Shown here in pieces: positions 1-7,908 of a stretch of DNA of 25,998 bases; the first letter of the stretch is position 1; each line of letters opens with the position of its first letter. Below the pieces are notes generated by a model. It saw only the letters and a program-made list of their open reading frames with translations. It did no database searches and was not told where the DNA came from. Both the position numbers and the translations under genes were made by a program. This DNA comes from Candidatus Neomicrothrix sp. UBA4542 (GTDB lineage Bacteria; Actinomycetota; Acidimicrobiia; Acidimicrobiales; Poriferisodalaceae). The DNA lies in the NCBI GenBank assembly GCA_002388005.1, contig DGLO01000017.1:1-25998 (forward strand). Reading direction: 5' to 3'.

Positions 1-4
1 TCGC

Positions 5-763
5 ATGGTCGTAACGTATGAAGAGGTAGGCAACGTGAGGGTCATTACCCTCGATCGGGCCGAAGCGCGAAACGCCGTCAGCCACGATGTTTCAGCGGAA
101 CTTGAGACACACCTCGACACTTTTGAAGCGGATGAAGCCGCCTGGGTCGCTGTACTTGCTGCTAACGGTCCGGTCTTTAGCGCTGGCGCTGATCTGAAAT
201 CGGTAAGTAGTGGCAAACCGATAGAGACTGAAAAGGGTGGGTTCGCTGGGTTGGTTCGCTACCCGAGGACGAAGCCTTTGATCGCCGCTGTGGATGGCCC
301 CGCCTTGGCTGGTGGGTTAGAAATTGTGCTCTCTTGCGACCTCGTCGTGGCTTCAACGGCCGCTCGTTTTGGTATTCCAGAAGTGAAACGAAGCCTCATT
401 GCTGGTGCAGGTGGGCTTTTCCGATTACCAGTTTCGATCGCTCGTAATGTCGCCATGGAGTTAGCCCTTACCGGCGATCCTATTTCCGCCGAACGCGCCT
501 TTGAACTTGGCCTCGTCAACGAGATGTGTGAACCCGGTGAGGTAGTGGAGACTGCTTTGCGGCTCGCTCAACGCATCACGGTCAATGCGCCGATAGCTGT
601 TCGGGAAAGCCGGAAGGTCGTCTTGGAAAGCCAAGGTGTCTCCGATGCAGAAGGCTGGCAAATCACCCGAGATCACTTCCGGGTGGTCGTCAAAACTGAA
701 GATTTCAGCGAGGGGCCACTCGCGTTTATTGAGAAACGAGACCCCGTTTGGAAGGGACGTTAA
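5..763 (+). CDS. Enoyl-CoA hydratase/isomerase (crotonase) family protein
   Basis: A 252-residue crotonase-fold protein, the usual length of the family. It probably hydrates a 2-enoyl-CoA in fatty-acid or other acyl-CoA degradation in the cytosol; the actual substrate cannot be read from the sequence. The oxyanion-hole segments are visible (FSAGADLK at about 58-65 and the Gly-rich stretch at 102-104). Both residues equivalent to the two catalytic glutamates of rat mitochondrial hydratase are present: Glu106 (GGLEIVL) and Glu126 (GIPEVK), 20 residues apart as in the reference enzyme. This favours a true hydratase over a single-acid isomerase or hydrolase. The ATG lies four bases from the window edge, so the ribosome site and upstream neighbours are not visible and a longer start cannot be excluded. 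Its TAA stop interlocks with the stop of the convergent Nudix gene. Confidence 0.93.
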   Translation: MVVTYEEVGNVRVITLDRAEARNAVSHDVSAELETHLDTFEADEAAWVAVLAANGPVFSAGADLKSVSSGKPIETEKGGFAGLVRYPRTKPLIAAVDGPALAGGLEIVLSCDLVVASTAARFGIPEVKRSLIAGAGGLFRLPVSIARNVAMELALTGDPISAERAFELGLVNEMCEPGEVVETALRLAQRITVNAPIAVRESRKVVLESQGVSDAEGWQITRDHFRVVVKTEDFSEGPLAFIEKRDPVWKGR

Positions 764-1167
764 CGTTTTAAGATCTGATGCTGGTGAAGGAACTCTTGCA
801 ACCCATCAGTGAGCTCAAGCTTGTCTATTTCCTCTGGGCCGACAAATAGTAAGTCCCGGGCGTCGTCGTTGGGGGCCGCACCCGAAGTGTCTTCCGTCGT
901 AGCCAGAAAATCGGCAATGAGGTACCGACGACCGTTGGCTTCACGTTCAACCCAACCGATGAACTTTCCGCACCTCACCTTCAGGCAGGTCTCTTCTTCG
1001 GTTTCGCGTTCGACAGCCTCTTGCCATGTTTCTTGTGGTTCCAAGCGGCCACCTGGAAGTGACCACTTGCCAGCGCCGGGATCCTGTCCTCGTTGGATAA
1101 GTAGAAGCTTCCGTTCCCAGAACAAAACCGATCCGACACAAGGCTCAGGGGTGCATGGATGCGTCAC
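760..1167 (-). CDS. Nudix hydrolase
   Basis: A 135-residue single-domain Nudix protein that should cleave a nucleoside diphosphate linked to another moiety using divalent metal; the substrate is unknown. The Nudix box runs from Gly40 to Leu62: Gly40, Glu46, then Arg54-Glu55 and Glu58-Glu59 supply the metal-binding core (RETEEE). The late glycine of the consensus (EExG) is replaced by Cys61, a modest deviation. It is the last gene of the minus-strand Tat/HelY train. The GTG start lies one base after the TAG of the upstream GNAT gene, so translation is probably coupled. Its TAA stop overlaps the stop of the convergent crotonase gene inside one TTAA. Housecleaning of oxidised or modified nucleotides is a reasonable guess, since a ThyX-like gene sits two genes upstream, but this is inference. 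Confidence 0.93.
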   Translation of the reverse strand: MTHPCTPEPCVGSVLFWERKLLLIQRGQDPGAGKWSLPGGRLEPQETWQEAVERETEEETCLKVRCGKFIGWVEREANGRRYLIADFLATTEDTSGAAPNDDARDLLFVGPEEIDKLELTDGLQEFLHQHQILKR

Positions 1168-1168
1168 T

Positions 1169-1645
1169 CTAGGACTCGTGTAAAGGTTTATGAACTATAA
1201 GTAGCCGGGCTTTGAAGCCGAATGTTTCGAAGAAGTTTTTGGTGGCTCGGTTGCCCGGCAAGGCCATTGAGTCGATTCCTATGCAATTGCGTTCGGTGCA
1301 CCAGGAGACCACCGCGGCGATCAGCGACTCCCCTACTCCGACACTTCGAGCTTCGGGGTCGACCCAAATATCGGAAATTCGGCCCAGTGTTTCTCCGCTT
1401 CGTAGTAACTCCACTTTCGAGGCTGCGTATCCAACGGGGGTGTCATCGATCATTCCGATCCATACAGCCTGATCGGGATCATGTAACGCTGACTCGAAGC
1501 TAGCCAAATAGGGTTGATTTCTCGTTTCTCGTACGCTCCACACATAACCGCCTCGATTCTCCCGTTGTTCGGTGACAGCGCTGTCAGCAAATTCTGTAAG
1601 CGTTTCAAGGTCATTTGGTGTGGCTAATCGGACGGACTCGTTCAT
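1169..1645 (-). CDS. GNAT family N-acetyltransferase
   Basis: A 158-residue GCN5-related acetyltransferase expected to transfer an acetyl group from acetyl-CoA to an amine on an unknown substrate. Motif A is clear: beta-strand ISDIWVDPEAR (90-100) followed by the pyrophosphate-binding loop Arg100-x-x-Gly103-x-Gly105. The C-terminal part (NRATKNFFETFGF, 132-144) matches the conserved motif-B helix and asparagine region. The ATG start overlaps the TGA of the upstream ThyX-like gene as ATGA, a translational-coupling arrangement, and the Nudix gene follows after one base. The substrate could be a small metabolite, a protein N-terminus or an antibiotic; nothing in the sequence decides between them. 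Confidence 0.93.
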   Translation of the reverse strand: MNESVRLATPNDLETLTEFADSAVTEQRENRGGYVWSVRETRNQPYLASFESALHDPDQAVWIGMIDDTPVGYAASKVELLRSGETLGRISDIWVDPEARSVGVGESLIAAVVSWCTERNCIGIDSMALPGNRATKNFFETFGFKARLLIVHKPLHES

Positions 1646-3243
1646 TGTGTGGCCCGTCGCGCTTCCAGCGCCCTTTCCGCTTGAAGGCGTCCATCTTCGC
1701 CCTCGGTAAGGTCTACGTGGGTGAACATCTCTGCGACAGCCTGATGTCCAGCGCGTGTTGCTATTTGTCGATACATCTCCTGAGCGATACGTCGATAGTG
1801 AGGATGGCCTTGTGGTTGACTCCGGAGCTCAATCATGTGGAGCGCTTCGCGGGCATTGAACTGCATTACATAACGGACCCGAAAGGCCATGGAAACTGCA
1901 TATGCGGCTTGTTCTGGGAAATCAGATTGGAGAGTCTCATAGAGCGACCTGGAACGCTCCATCGCGCCGTCGTACCGGTCAGCCAAGCCCGCGCCCATCA
2001 CCGCTTCGGGAATTTCGTAGCCGTGATGCGGTGTTAGCGATTGCCATTCGATCGTAAGTAGGCGATGTCGCTGGAGATCTCGGAAACCGCCGTAATCACC
2101 CAATATGTCAAACCGGTAGTCCAATCGTTCCAAGGCTCGTCCTGGTCGATGACGTCGATTCTCTCTGTCTCCGACGTATCGGCGAACTAGATCGATTCGC
2201 TCTTCAGTGGTCAACTTGTCGACTACAGCAACGAGCTGCGTTTCGGGCAAATGACTATATGGGTAGAGCATCGCCGCAAGCATCTTGCGCTCGCCGTCGG
2301 GATCCCAGTCGATGAGTTCAACCTCATCCACCGCAATTGGATCCGTCTGCGCAAACCACTGGCTTGCAAGTTCTTGCATCGAGTCTCTATTCGCTTTGAA
2401 GTAGCTGGACCAAAGGACACCTCGATCTTCGACGTCCACGCGTCGAAGGAAGGATGGGATGACCTTCCTTAGTTCGGAAAGCATCAGGTCAGAATATGAG
2501 CGAGCCTCAGGGAGCGGGTGAGCTCGCATCCGCAGCAACAATGCTTCATAGGCCTGACCTGTGCCGTAAATTCCGACGTTTGAAAGGCTGGCTGCGGGAA
2601 GAAGGCCGCGGACCGCATCAAAGGACTTCGCTCGTATGGTCTGTCGGTAAGCCAAGTCGCCGATTTCTGCTCCCTGAGCATGATTTTCTCGGTAGAAGTC
2701 CTGCATTAGCGGGACTAGCTCTGCATAGGTATCGAAAAGTCGATCAAGGTCTCCTACGTAACGAGTGCCAAGAGGAGACGCCAGCACCTGCGGGTCACGA
2801 TGGTAGCGATACCTACCGTCAAGCCGAGTGTCGTAGCTCAAGTAACGCGTTGACTGCTCGAGGTAAGACATCAGGCGTCCCCACTCAAGAATCTTCGTCA
2901 AGAGATTTGAAGCTTGTTCACATGCCAGGTGCACACCGCCGAGTTGTGCAACTGAGTCGTCTCCGTATTCTACGAAAACCCGCTGATATAGCTCTTCAGC
3001 TTTTGCCAAACCAACCGTGGCATCAATCGACTGATCTCCAGAAACGTCTAGATCATCGACGAATTCGTCCAAAAATAGTCGTCGGAGGCTCTTATGGGTC
3101 CTGCTGTACCGCGCAAACAAAGCTCCCTTCACGACTTCGGGCAAGTTGACGAGAGCGAATACGGGTTGGTCGAGGTTCGTGAAGTAGCGCCGAAGGACAT
3201 CTTCCTCGTTGGCCGTAAATTGCTCGACTGCGTAGTTGTTCAC
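1642..3243 (-). CDS. Two-domain ThyX-like protein (annotated in relatives as FAD-dependent thymidylate synthase)
   Basis: About 533 residues, roughly twice the length of a canonical ThyX, made of two ThyX-like halves. The first half (about 25-270) has a ThyX-type motif WGRLMSYLEQSTRY (121-134), keeping Ser, Glu, Ser, Arg and Tyr of the classical RHRxxSxxExSxRY signature but lacking its RH. The second half (about 380-525) has RHRLLTIEWQSLTP (392-405), keeping RHR but losing the final RY, and NARExLHxIELR (463 onward) matching the conserved ThyX C-terminal helix. Long ThyX-like proteins of this kind occur in many actinobacteria; whether they make dTMP is uncertain. I prefer the GTG at 3243 because the conserved alignment starts soon after it. 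A TTG at 3285 would add 14 poorly conserved residues, and neither start has a good Shine-Dalgarno. The stop overlaps the GNAT start as ATGA. Confidence 0.88.
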   Translation of the reverse strand: MNNYAVEQFTANEEDVLRRYFTNLDQPVFALVNLPEVVKGALFARYSRTHKSLRRLFLDEFVDDLDVSGDQSIDATVGLAKAEELYQRVFVEYGDDSVAQLGGVHLACEQASNLLTKILEWGRLMSYLEQSTRYLSYDTRLDGRYRYHRDPQVLASPLGTRYVGDLDRLFDTYAELVPLMQDFYRENHAQGAEIGDLAYRQTIRAKSFDAVRGLLPAASLSNVGIYGTGQAYEALLLRMRAHPLPEARSYSDLMLSELRKVIPSFLRRVDVEDRGVLWSSYFKANRDSMQELASQWFAQTDPIAVDEVELIDWDPDGERKMLAAMLYPYSHLPETQLVAVVDKLTTEERIDLVRRYVGDRENRRHRPGRALERLDYRFDILGDYGGFRDLQRHRLLTIEWQSLTPHHGYEIPEAVMGAGLADRYDGAMERSRSLYETLQSDFPEQAAYAVSMAFRVRYVMQFNAREALHMIELRSQPQGHPHYRRIAQEMYRQIATRAGHQAVAEMFTHVDLTEGEDGRLQAERALEARRATQ

Positions 3244-3350
3244 GATCAATTTCGATGGTCGGAGGAGTATGGCCGGACGTCTCAATTCGTAAATGCGATC
3301 GTAGGACGATCCGGTGCTTTAGTCGCGCACCCTCGTCATCTTTGAGAAAA

Positions 3351-3974
3351 TCATAATATGACCCTGAAAGCGTCGGGTATGACCGTGACCGCGATGGATT
3401 GGTGGCGCCCTTCGTCAACGCCATCGATATAGATACGGCGGGGACGTTCAAAACTTCGGTTGAGTTCTGTAACTCTCTCTGTATGTATAAGGCGGTGCGG
3501 CAAATGGTCACCCGTTCGGAGACGTTTTCGTGCCAACCATCGCTGCCCTATTGGAAGATCTGCCTCAAGTAGGTCCAACAGGCCGTCATTTGGGTGGGCT
3601 TTTGGAGCAATGCGCCATGTAGTGCGCCATTCGGAGTTCATGAGCGCCATTATTGGCCCTGCCCACCAACTCCTAAGACAGAACACATGGGCCACAGAAG
3701 CGAAGACGTGTTCGCCAATTTGTAGCCTCGCGGCATCAATGTGCAGCATTCTGGCTTGGTTGTTTTGAATTCTTTCCGTCCCCCCCGCTGGAGCGCCTAA
3801 CGCTCGCCACAAATCGCCGCCCACAACTGCTATCGGGGGGACCTCATCGCCTGAGGCCCACGCAGCTTCCACAATCGTTCGAATCTGGGCGTCGGTACCC
3901 GCAACAACATATTTCAATCCCGGCGGTGCTATGGAGCCCCAATCTTGTCCGCGTTCAATCGGCATCGCCGACAT
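3351..3974 (-). CDS. Diacylglycerol/lipid kinase C-domain-like protein lacking the kinase N-domain
   Basis: A 207-residue protein resembling the C-terminal beta-sandwich part of DAGK/YegS-type lipid kinases, with the signatures HPNDGLLD (127-134) and TGDHLPH (154-160). The N-terminal catalytic domain, with its nucleotide-binding GGDGT motif, is absent. The closest string is GGDL at 52-55, which lacks the following G-T. Standalone proteins of this form occur next to helY/tatC in other actinobacteria, where they are usually annotated as diacylglycerol kinase family; catalysis here is doubtful. The ATG at 3974 overlaps the end of helY by 20 bp, and an in-frame ATG at 3965 would reduce this to 11 bp. 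About 107 bp separate its stop from the preferred ThyX-like start, the only sizeable gap in this train. Confidence 0.82.
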   Translation of the reverse strand: MSAMPIERGQDWGSIAPPGLKYVVAGTDAQIRTIVEAAWASGDEVPPIAVVGGDLWRALGAPAGGTERIQNNQARMLHIDAARLQIGEHVFASVAHVFCLRSWWAGPIMALMNSEWRTTWRIAPKAHPNDGLLDLLEADLPIGQRWLARKRLRTGDHLPHRLIHTERVTELNRSFERPRRIYIDGVDEGRHQSIAVTVIPDAFRVIL

Positions 3975-6543
3975 CCCGTTCTTCGATTCCTTCTTGAACG
4001 CGCGCTGCAGCTGCGACCAGATCCCTGTCGATCACCCCAATAGCGTCTCTGATCGTCTTACGCGTCTCTGCCTTGAGTGCACATTCACTAATCTGACTGA
4101 GCAGGTCAACGACTTGTCGCACGTTGCGCACAAAGTCACCTGCGGACACATCCTCTTGGATTAGCTGGTCTAAATCATGGCCCGATGCCCATCCGTGGAT
4201 CTGGGCAAAGATCGAAGGGTCAGGCATTCTGGATTCAGGCAACCCTCTGGCCTGTTCTTCAGAGCGGATCCTCGCAGCGTGACCCAGAATGGTGTTGGCA
4301 CGATCTTTCACGGTCGGATTGGGATACCAAGGCGGTGGAGGTTCAATGCGGCTTCGATGTTCGTAGGTGAAGACCGACGCAAGCGCCGCGATTTCCGACG
4401 GGGGTAGGTCATCGAAAATTGAGTTTTCGAGGCAGACACAAACGAGTAGGTCCATTTCATGGAATATTCCCTGAAGACGGCGACCTGCGTCTGTGACCTG
4501 CCAACCAGTCGCGCATCCGAACAATTGAAGCACTTCGACAATCGAGTCAAGGGTTCGCGCAAGACCACCCTGAGTCATCTCAATTCGTGATTCCAATGAT
4601 TTGATTCTCAGTTCGGCTTGCTCCACCTGACGTTCGGCATCAACTCGCGCTTTTTGAAGATCCCGCTCCGGACGTTTCATTTCTGGCACGACACCCGAGT
4701 CCGTGAGGTGCTGCCTAAGCATTCGAGCCGCCACTCGTTGGTATTCGCGCCGGTTCGGCGAATAGGGCTTCGGTAGCTCTATCGCTGCAACTGTCTCAGG
4801 TGACAAGTCGAAATCTGAGGCGCCGAGCATCATCACCTTGCCCCGGGTGGTGACGACTCGGACTCGATGATCGCCGCCCCTCCTGCTGGTTGTTCCGAGA
4901 ACGAGAAGATGCTGTGAATCCGGCCCTTGCACTCGTTTCAAAATTGATCCCGGCCGGAGTCTTCGTAAGGCCCCGGAGACTGCCACTGCACTTTTGGAAG
5001 CGGTCGTACTTGCAGCCGGAGATGTGACCCCAAGTCGTTTCATTTCCGTGCGCGAAGTTCGGAGTGAAGCTCTCGCCTTTTCAACATTTGCGGTTAGTTC
5101 AACGACGCTTCGATCAGATCGGTATTGGGCAAACGAGCGCTCGAGGAGCTCGACAGCGAAAGAGCGATCCGCTCGGGCCATCAGATTGGCGGCCATGTTG
5201 TAGGTCGGTCGGAAGGCTGACTCTAAAACGAACTCTTTGCTGGACGCCAGTCGTGCCAACTGACCGAAAGATTCGTAGGGGCTCCACAAAGCGTAGGCAT
5301 GACCGGTCGAATCGATTCCTCTTCTGCCGGCTCGCCCGGTTAGTTGTGTGTATTCGCCGGGGGTGAGAACCACGTGGCCTTCGCCCCGAAACCGGCTCAG
5401 CTGCTCTATGACTACTGATCGCGCTGGCAAGTTGACACCTAAGGCCAACGTTTCTGTTGCGAAAACCACCCGCAAAAGGCCGGCGCTAAAACAATCCTCG
5501 ACGGCTTCTTTGAACGGCGCCACCATGCCCGCGTGATGCGCCGCGACTCCTGCTTGTAATCCTTCCAGCCAGCTCTCGTAACCGAGCACGTTGAGGTCGA
5601 CTTCTTGGATATCGCGAAGGTGTTGCTCGACGATCGTGACTACACGTTGACTTTCCCGCCCGTCGAGAAATCTAACGCCTTGTTCCAAACAACTTCGGAC
5701 CGCGTCATCGCAGCCTTGTCGCGAAAAAACAAAGAAGATGGCCGGTAACCGACCTGTCGCCTCGAGGTGTTGTATTACTTCCCCGCGTCGCGGTCGACCT
5801 ACGGCCCCGCCTCGACCTCGAGACTCCCGACGTCTTTGACCCCCTAACTTTTCTAGGAAACGTTCTACTTCGATGTTGACTTCGCCATGTTTTAGCGTCC
5901 GAAACTCCTGCAGCCTGCGGTGTCGCTTGTCGAACACTAGGAAGTGGTCGTGCAACTCAACCGGTCGAGTTGGTTCAACAATTGCGTCGCAACTCCCGTG
6001 TACTTGCCCAATCCATCCCGCAAGTTCGTTGGCATTGGTGACAGTCGCTGACAGGCAGACGAGGCGCGTCATCGACGGGAGCTGAATAATGATTTCTTCC
6101 CAAACAGGCCCGCGGTAAGGGTCCTGCAAATAATGCACTTCATCAAGAACAACGAGGCCTAAATTTTCTAATCGGGGCGATCCCGCATAAATCATGTTTC
6201 GAAGGACTTCAGTGGTCATTACGACCACATCGACCTCGGGTCGAATCGCGTTGTCACCAGTCAAGAGTCCAACTCGATCAGGCCCCAACCATTCGGTCAG
6301 GTCGCGAAACTTTTGGTTCGACAGCGCTTTGATCGGCGTCGTGTATGCGACGGTTAGACCGTCCTCCAATGCTTTCGCAATCGCGTACTCAGCTATCAGC
6401 GTTTTACCGGAGGACGTTGGAGCGGCCACCAACACTGATCTGTTGTCATCGATTACCTGAAATGCTCGAACCTGGAACTCGTCGGGTGTGTGACCGCGAT
6501 TGGTTAGAAGTCCATCACGGAAACGGGCGCCTGATCCCATCAT
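3955..6543 (-). CDS. helY: HelY-type Ski2-like DEAD/DEAH-box helicase
   Basis: An 862-residue superfamily 2 helicase of the Ski2/Mtr4 type, predicted to unwind RNA with ATP. Helicase motifs occur in order: Walker A APTSSGKT (41-48), motif Ia around TTPIKALSNQK (68-78), Walker B DEVH (134-137), motif III SAT (165-167), motif V ETLALGVNLPA (364-374) and motif VI QLTGRAGRRG (400-409). The C-terminal 150 residues match the helical DSHCT domain. Mycobacterial helY occupies the same place downstream of tatC, which supports the name. The two candidate starts are adjacent ATG codons (6543 or 6540); the first overlaps the tatC TGA as ATGATG. The biological role of bacterial HelY is poorly defined; RNA processing or decay is the usual proposal. 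Confidence 0.95.
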   Translation of the reverse strand: MMGSGARFRDGLLTNRGHTPDEFQVRAFQVIDDNRSVLVAAPTSSGKTLIAEYAIAKALEDGLTVAYTTPIKALSNQKFRDLTEWLGPDRVGLLTGDNAIRPEVDVVVMTTEVLRNMIYAGSPRLENLGLVVLDEVHYLQDPYRGPVWEEIIIQLPSMTRLVCLSATVTNANELAGWIGQVHGSCDAIVEPTRPVELHDHFLVFDKRHRRLQEFRTLKHGEVNIEVERFLEKLGGQRRRESRGRGGAVGRPRRGEVIQHLEATGRLPAIFFVFSRQGCDDAVRSCLEQGVRFLDGRESQRVVTIVEQHLRDIQEVDLNVLGYESWLEGLQAGVAAHHAGMVAPFKEAVEDCFSAGLLRVVFATETLALGVNLPARSVVIEQLSRFRGEGHVVLTPGEYTQLTGRAGRRGIDSTGHAYALWSPYESFGQLARLASSKEFVLESAFRPTYNMAANLMARADRSFAVELLERSFAQYRSDRSVVELTANVEKARASLRTSRTEMKRLGVTSPAASTTASKSAVAVSGALRRLRPGSILKRVQGPDSQHLLVLGTTSRRGGDHRVRVVTTRGKVMMLGASDFDLSPETVAAIELPKPYSPNRREYQRVAARMLRQHLTDSGVVPEMKRPERDLQKARVDAERQVEQAELRIKSLESRIEMTQGGLARTLDSIVEVLQLFGCATGWQVTDAGRRLQGIFHEMDLLVCVCLENSIFDDLPPSEIAALASVFTYEHRSRIEPPPPWYPNPTVKDRANTILGHAARIRSEEQARGLPESRMPDPSIFAQIHGWASGHDLDQLIQEDVSAGDFVRNVRQVVDLLSQISECALKAETRKTIRDAIGVIDRDLVAAAARVQEGIEERDVGDAD

Positions 6544-7334
6544 TGTTCGCTTTTGGTTCCATCAAAGGAAGCTTCCCGAGTTCGTCGTCGCATTAGCAGC
6601 CAACCGATCAAAATCGATGTTTCGAAAAATAGATACATCGGTATTGATAGCGCTGCGAGCGAAACCGGGTCACCCGAAGGTGTGATAATCGCTGCCAGAG
6701 CAACTATTCCCACGATTGCGTACCGCCGCATCTGCCGTAACTGGCTCGGCTGGACCACACCGGCGATCTGGAGAAACACAAGCAGGATCGGGAATTCGAA
6801 ACCTACTCCGAATGCCAGCATCATGTAGGTGATAAGACCGAGATAAGCACCAGGTGAAAACAACGGATCGACCGCTGCTCCTCCGAAGGAAATCAGGAAA
6901 TTTAGGGCCCGTTCGAACGTCGAATAGGCCAATATTGCGCCACAAGCGAAAAGTAAGACTGAGCTGACGACAAATGGCACCGCGTAACGTTTTTCCCTGC
7001 GACCCAATGCCGGAGTTATAAACCGCCACAAATGCCAAAGCATTACCGGCATGGCCAAAACGAGACCGACGTAGAGGGACACCCTGATTCGCGTCTTGAA
7101 GCCGTCAAGGGGCTCCGTGATGACCAGGGTGCAGGGTCTCTCGATGCCTTGGCTTTCCAAGACGTTGCAATAGGGAGGCAAGAAAATTGTTTCAAGCATC
7201 CAGTCGTACATGAATAATCCGATTGCGGCTCCGACAAGCACAGCCCCGAGACTCCAAATGAACCGTGAGCGGAGTTCCGCTAGATGATCCCAGAACGTCA
7301 TAGGTCCGGACTTAGAGCGACGACGAAGCTTCAT
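6540..7334 (-). CDS. tatC: Twin-arginine translocase subunit TatC
   Basis: A 264-residue polytopic membrane protein with about six hydrophobic segments, the standard TatC length and topology. TatC forms the receptor that recognises the twin-arginine signal of folded export substrates in the cytoplasmic membrane. The family hallmarks are present: HLAELRSR in the cytoplasmic N-terminus (17-24), the periplasmic-loop segment before Pro96, and Glu180 in GVGFEFP, equivalent to the conserved FE-P glutamate in a transmembrane helix. The start ATG shares one base with the tatA TAA (TAATG) and the stop overlaps the helY start, so tatA, tatC and helY are tightly coupled. Confidence 0.97.
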   Translation of the reverse strand: MKLRRRSKSGPMTFWDHLAELRSRFIWSLGAVLVGAAIGLFMYDWMLETIFLPPYCNVLESQGIERPCTLVITEPLDGFKTRIRVSLYVGLVLAMPVMLWHLWRFITPALGRREKRYAVPFVVSSVLLFACGAILAYSTFERALNFLISFGGAAVDPLFSPGAYLGLITYMMLAFGVGFEFPILLVFLQIAGVVQPSQLRQMRRYAIVGIVALAAIITPSGDPVSLAALSIPMYLFFETSILIGWLLMRRRTREASFDGTKSEQ

Positions 7335-7609
7335 TACGAAGGCGGAGACTCGCCACTTTCTGAATCTCTATTGCGAACCGATTCCGGTGAAGGGAGTGGC
7401 TCGCCTTGCCGGCGTAATTCCTCGTCGTGTGATCGTTCGACTTCCCCCTCAACAGCACTATCGAGTTCACTGCGAATCCGGGAGCTAAATCGACGAAGAT
7501 CCGCAAATCCTTTTGCGACACGGCGTACAGCCTCAGGTAGCTGCTTCGGGCCAAGTGCAACCAGAGCGACGAGGGAGATAATCAGCACCTCGTTTGGTGT
7601 GAGATTCAC
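7334..7609 (-). CDS. tatA: Tat translocase subunit TatA/TatB family
   Basis: A 91-residue protein with one N-terminal transmembrane helix (about 6-20), the hinge LGPKQLPE (19-26), an amphipathic helix (about 27-50) and a charged, disordered tail. This is the TatA/TatB/Hcf106 plan for the component that makes the export pore with TatC. The Gly-Pro in the hinge is more TatB-like than the usual Phe-Gly-x-Lys of TatA, but its position directly before tatC matches actinobacterial tatA. A single protein may serve both roles, or a separate tatB lies elsewhere. The GTG start overlaps the TGA of the upstream small membrane gene as GTGA. Confidence 0.9.
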   Translation of the reverse strand: MNLTPNEVLIISLVALVALGPKQLPEAVRRVAKGFADLRRFSSRIRSELDSAVEGEVERSHDEELRRQGEPLPSPESVRNRDSESGESPPS

Positions 7610-7887
7610 ACCTTTGATGCTATGTCTTTACCGCGGTGACGAGACGTTGCCACCTCAAGTCTTGTTATCCGCCGAAGTAGCACTTGACGAAGCCGCGTCC
7701 TTGACATCCGCGACAAGTGCCGCTTGGCACGTCCGACTTGAACGCCCATCCCCCCCAAAGCAAGCTCAGCACGATCGACGCTTGCCAACGACTGTTCGGC
7801 TTCTCGAGCCACACGCAGCACGGTCCGCCAAATCAATAGAGCTAAACCCACAACAGAAACTGCCGCTGCGAACCATACGGTGATCAC
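7606..7887 (-). CDS. Small single-pass membrane protein, unknown function, heading the Tat train
   Basis: A 93-residue protein I do not recognise. An N-terminal hydrophobic helix (about 2-20) is followed by a basic, arginine-rich helical region (about 21-93), so it probably sits in the cytoplasmic membrane with a cytosolic tail. It begins with GTG, and its TGA overlaps the tatA start by four bases, which argues that it is a real, coupled gene. It overlaps no other strong coding frame. By position it could be a Tat accessory factor, but sequence alone does not show this; the general shape (short membrane anchor then basic helix) is only loosely TatA-like and lacks the hinge motif. Confidence 0.7.
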   Translation of the reverse strand: MITVWFAAAVSVVGLALLIWRTVLRVAREAEQSLASVDRAELALGGMGVQVGRAKRHLSRMSRTRLRQVLLRRITRLEVATSRHRGKDIASKV

Positions 7888-7908
7888 GACATAACGTTAG
7901 AGGCTCAG

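Noticed and set aside
2496..3149. 217-codon plus-strand open frame opposite the ThyX-like gene
   Set aside because: The translation is low-complexity arginine/leucine-rich without any recognisable motif, and it is a mirror of the strongly conserved minus-strand ThyX-like protein.
3296..3312. Hairpin GATCG/CGATC in the gap before the ThyX-like gene
   Set aside because: The arms are only five bases, GATC-type words are common in this sequence, and there is no T-run; it may also lie within the coding sequence if the TTG start region is extended.
3092..3511. 139-codon minus-strand open frame bridging the DAGK-like and ThyX-like genes
   Set aside because: It overlaps the ends of two conserved genes in another frame and shows no family features; it is most likely a chance frame across the gap.
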